DNA of 7,666 bases, from the NCBI GenBank assembly GCA_048635425.1, contig JAIVYN010000185.1:1-7666 (forward strand), written 5' to 3'. The position numbers and the translations under genes were made by a program. The DNA comes from NIOZ-UU13 sp048635425 (GTDB lineage Bacteria; Planctomycetota; Phycisphaerae; Sedimentisphaerales; Anaerobacaceae). The notes beneath the pieces are model-generated. The model had not been told where the DNA came from, did no database searches, and saw nothing but the letters and a program-made list of their open reading frames with translations. The stretch's first letter is position 1. Each line of letters opens with the position of its first letter. Of the stretch, positions 6,375 through 7,666 are shown in pieces.

Positions 6375-6465
6375 CCCTCCAAGTTTTTATGGGGCTCGCT
6401 CTGGTTGTCGTTACTGTTTCCACATAAAATATAGGAAACAATTTCATCACAACCAAACTGGAGGG
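6375..6465 (-). promoter_or_regulatory. Structured leader that can sequester the glycosyltransferase Shine-Dalgarno
   Basis: On the minus strand three stems nest. P1: CCCTCCAGTTT (6465-6455) pairs with AAACTTGGAGGG (6386-6375), 11 bp with one bulged T, and includes the SD GGAGGG. P2: TGGTTGT (6455-6449) with ACAACCA (6408-6402). P3: GTTTCC (6439-6434) with GGAAAC (6421-6416), loop of 12 nt. Position 6455 can pair in P1 or P2 but not both. If transcribed in full, P1 would hide the ribosome site, as in translational riboswitches or thermosensors. No known riboswitch class is recognised. Confidence 0.5.
6428..6456 (-). promoter_or_regulatory. Candidate internal promoter for the glycosyltransferase gene
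   Basis: On the minus strand TTGGTT (6456-6451; 3 of 6 to TTGACA), exactly 17 nt, then TATATT (6433-6428; 5 of 6 to TATAAT). Transcription would start near 6421, leaving a leader of about 55 nt that lacks CCCTCC. This competes with the structured-leader reading: with this promoter alone the anti-SD arm would not be in the mRNA. Confidence 0.35.
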
Positions 6466-6606
6466 ATTCTATGGGGTGTTAATTTTTGTGGACCGAAAAA
6501 ATCAGGTCAGATTTTCAAATTGAAGGCGTTTTTTGGGACCACTTCGGCCGACCTCTGAAATTTTCTCCAAAAGTCAGCCCCTTTAGAAGGCTTCCTTCTC
6601 ACGGGA

Positions 6607-7128
6607 TCAGCTTATTTCGTCGCGTAGTGCCCTTATGGAACCGGAAAGCGCGAGCTGGGAAATATCAGCCAACTCCGGCTCAGGCATTTCACTAAGTGCT
6701 ATTTTGTCGAGAATCTTCACCGCCTGGACACTATGAGGGGTTATCAGGCCGGCAATTCTATGGGCTTCGTATAATTCACTATCAGCCATTAGTCTCAGAT
6801 ACATAATTATGTATTTGGTCAGCTCTCTCTCACTAGTATCCAATACCGGCCCAGCCGTCTCAATTGGCCCAATCGTCTCAGACGTCCCTTCGGGAACGTC
6901 TCTTTCCTTCAATATGTCTTGAGTAAGCTTGTGTGCCTCGGCCATTAGCTGTTTTTCTCTTTCCTCGGCAGTAACATCTATCGGAGCAAGTTTTAGCCCT
7001 TCGCCGGAGTGTGAACTGGGGACGTAAAGTTTGTTATGGCACGCCGGGCATTTGCCCCATTTGCCACCGGCACTTTCAGCGGCTTCTATCTTTTTGCCAC
7101 AATGCTCACAGTGAAATATTATTGCCAT
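6607..7128 (-). CDS. Zinc-ribbon protein of unknown function, planctomycete style
   Basis: The product is 173 aa. Residues 1-38 form a zinc ribbon: Cys7-x2-Cys10 and Cys27-x2-Cys30, with GKK and GGKWGKCPAC spacing typical of short N-terminal ribbons found on many planctomycete proteins (from memory). A charged, low-complexity linker at about 40-100 includes the quasi-repeats ETIGPIETAGP. Residues about 100-173 look mostly helical (ELTKYIIMYLRLMADSELYEAHRIAG), with no recognised catalytic motif, signal peptide or membrane span. The ATG at 7128 has AGAGGTG 5 nt upstream, a good ribosome site. It lies between queF and the glycosyltransferase with gaps on both sides, so the context gives no function. 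Nucleic-acid or protein binding through the ribbon is a guess. I do not recognise a named family for the C-terminal part. Confidence 0.85.
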   Translation of the reverse strand: MAIIFHCEHCGKKIEAAESAGGKWGKCPACHNKLYVPSSHSGEGLKLAPIDVTAEEREKQLMAEAHKLTQDILKERDVPEGTSETIGPIETAGPVLDTSERELTKYIIMYLRLMADSELYEAHRIAGLITPHSVQAVKILDKIALSEMPEPELADISQLALSGSIRALRDEIS

Positions 7129-7161
7129 TTTAGCACCTCTACTTTTCGCTTAAGGTTGTCA

Positions 7162-7298
7162 ATGCTCGTATCGATGCTCGTCCTGGAAGCTCGATCCAGC
7201 AGCGCTGGGTTCCGCTCGAAACCCGCCGTTGGCGGGTCGTTTTTTTATCCAGTATCCGGCTTCGGAGTCTCCAGCTTCGATACCTTTAAGCCAGCTTC
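7162..7298. repeat. Degenerate short direct repeats in the queF/zinc-ribbon gap
   Basis: ATGCTCGT occurs at 7162-7169 and 7174-7181 (12-bp period, ATCG between). CCAGCTTC occurs at 7271-7278 and 7291-7298, with the near copy CCGGCTTC at 7256-7263. The pattern is of imperfect short words at irregular spacing rather than a clean tandem array. No gene was found in 7129-7348. Confidence 0.5.
7221..7246 (+). terminator. Intrinsic-terminator-like hairpin on the plus strand
   Basis: ACCCGCC (7221-7227) and GGCGGGT (7231-7237) form a 7-bp GC-rich stem with a GTT loop, followed after CG by seven T residues (7240-7246). It is a strong terminator shape for plus-strand transcription, yet all recognised genes around it are on the minus strand, where the hairpin is followed by TTCG and not a T-run. 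It may stop an unannotated plus-strand RNA or antisense transcription toward queF, or it may be a dispersed palindrome. Confidence 0.55.
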
Positions 7299-7348
7299 TT
7301 TACACCTCCAAGTCCTAAGCTTTGAAGAAATCAGCAAGTCTGAGTTAC

Positions 7349-7666
7349 TCATTTCTCTGCCTTATATTCAGCAACCACCTCGGTAGTGATTCCTCCGCGA
7401 GGTGTAAATCGAGAGGTAATCTTCATCCATCGTGGTTTGCATACACCTTTCAAATCATCTAATATATCATTTGTCAGAGCCTCGTAAAAAATACCCTTAT
7501 TGCGGTAGCTGTGCAAATAAAATTTAAGGCTTTTTAGCTCAATACACAATTTGTCTGGACAATATTCGATAACAATTTCACCAAAATCCGGCTGGCTTGT
7601 TCGAGGGCAGAGGCTCGTAAACTCAGGGCATTTGATTGTTATACAATAGTACCGCTCAGGACGAGG
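7349..7666 (-). CDS. queF: 7-cyano-7-deazaguanine (preQ0) reductase, C-terminal 105 codons (5' end outside window)
   Basis: NADPH-dependent nitrile reductase that converts preQ0 to preQ1 in queuosine tRNA modification. The window shows the last 105 residues, ending at TGA (7351-7349). EFTSLCPRTSQPDF holds the nucleophilic Cys (codon 7609-7607) and, seven residues on, the catalytic Asp, the same spacing as Cys55/Asp62 of B. subtilis QueF. The family signature ELKSLKFYLHSYRN follows, then GIFYE and the C-terminal FTPRGGI. By comparison with the B. subtilis enzyme about 35 N-terminal residues are missing beyond the window edge. It is the short, unimodular type. Where B. subtilis has His-Glu at 96-97 this protein reads Tyr-Glu by my alignment. 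A short in-frame TTG at 7549 is internal and not the start. Confidence 0.96.
   Translation of the reverse strand, partial: PRPERYYCITIKCPEFTSLCPRTSQPDFGEIVIEYCPDKLCIELKSLKFYLHSYRNKGIFYEALTNDILDDLKGVCKPRWMKITSRFTPRGGITTEVVAEYKAEK

Noticed and set aside
6498..6515. AAAATC/GATTTT hairpin with a short T-run on the minus strand after the zinc-ribbon gene
   Set aside because: The stem is only 6 bp, almost all A-T, and the T-run is partly used in the stem; too weak to call a terminator.
6585..6599. AGAAGG-CTT-CCTTCT hairpin just past the zinc-ribbon stop codon
   Set aside because: A short stem with no T-run on the minus strand; not enough to support a terminator.
6881..6900. GACGTCCC-TTC-GGGAACGTC hairpin
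   Set aside because: It lies inside the zinc-ribbon coding sequence, has no T-run and has a bulge; probably incidental.
7127..7162. Perfect TTGACA and a TAAAAT on the minus strand upstream of the zinc-ribbon gene
   Set aside because: The spacer is 24 nt, too long for a sigma-70 promoter, and TAAAAT overlaps the start codon.
7207..7224. GGGTT-N8-AACCC considered as the T-arm of a tRNA
   Set aside because: The loop does not match the TTCGA-type consensus, and no acceptor, D or anticodon arms can be placed around it.
7036..7386. 116-codon plus-strand frame spanning the queF/zinc-ribbon gap
   Set aside because: It starts inside the zinc-ribbon gene, runs through the hairpins and degenerate repeats and ends inside queF; its composition is not protein-like and no ribosome site was seen.

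Overview
The window looks like core chromosome from a planctomycete, probably a Phycisphaerae-like lineage. The main clues are a small protein opening with a CxxC...CxxC zinc ribbon of the style common in planctomycetes, a Rho with a long Lys-rich then acidic N-terminal extension, and intergenic DNA full of degenerate short repeats. The taxonomic call is inference from recognised sequence style, not from a search.

Every convincing gene is on the minus strand, so transcription runs from high to low coordinates. In transcription order they are: the 3' part of queF (7349-7666, cut by the window edge); an unrecognised 173-aa zinc-ribbon protein (6607-7128); a 596-aa GT-B glycosyltransferase that resembles glycogen synthase, best by eye to the eukaryotic-type GT3 family (4575-6365); coaE, dephospho-CoA kinase (3841-4455); rho (1935-3485); and the first 590 codons of valS, valyl-tRNA synthetase (1-1770). 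These are housekeeping functions (tRNA queuosine synthesis, CoA synthesis, transcription termination, tRNA charging) plus one carbohydrate enzyme. They do not form one pathway. Gaps of 119-352 bp, each with its own regulatory-looking signals, suggest several transcription units rather than one tight operon.

Most of the interest is between the genes. The glycosyltransferase leader can fold so that its Shine-Dalgarno GGAGGG pairs with an upstream CCCTCC. coaE has a promoter-like sequence placed so that the mRNA would be leaderless or nearly so, starting at GTG. The rho-valS gap has an intrinsic-terminator-like hairpin overlapped by a candidate valS promoter. The rho-coaE gap carries two copies of a repeat made of GTTAATTGG words and ACTCACT heptamers, bracketing a segment with two further inverted repeats. 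The glycosyltransferase ends in a peptide, ACPERSRRVG, encoded by what looks like a dispersed repeat that invaded its 3' end. The queF/zinc-ribbon gap holds a terminator-like hairpin pointing the 'wrong' way, preceded by a chain of mutually exclusive hairpins.

I saw no tRNA, rRNA, CRISPR array, transposase, phage gene or defence system. The remaining plus-strand reading frames are shadows of the minus-strand genes. No obvious new multi-gene system is present; the best candidates for something undescribed are the RNA-level elements and the repeat-derived protein tail.
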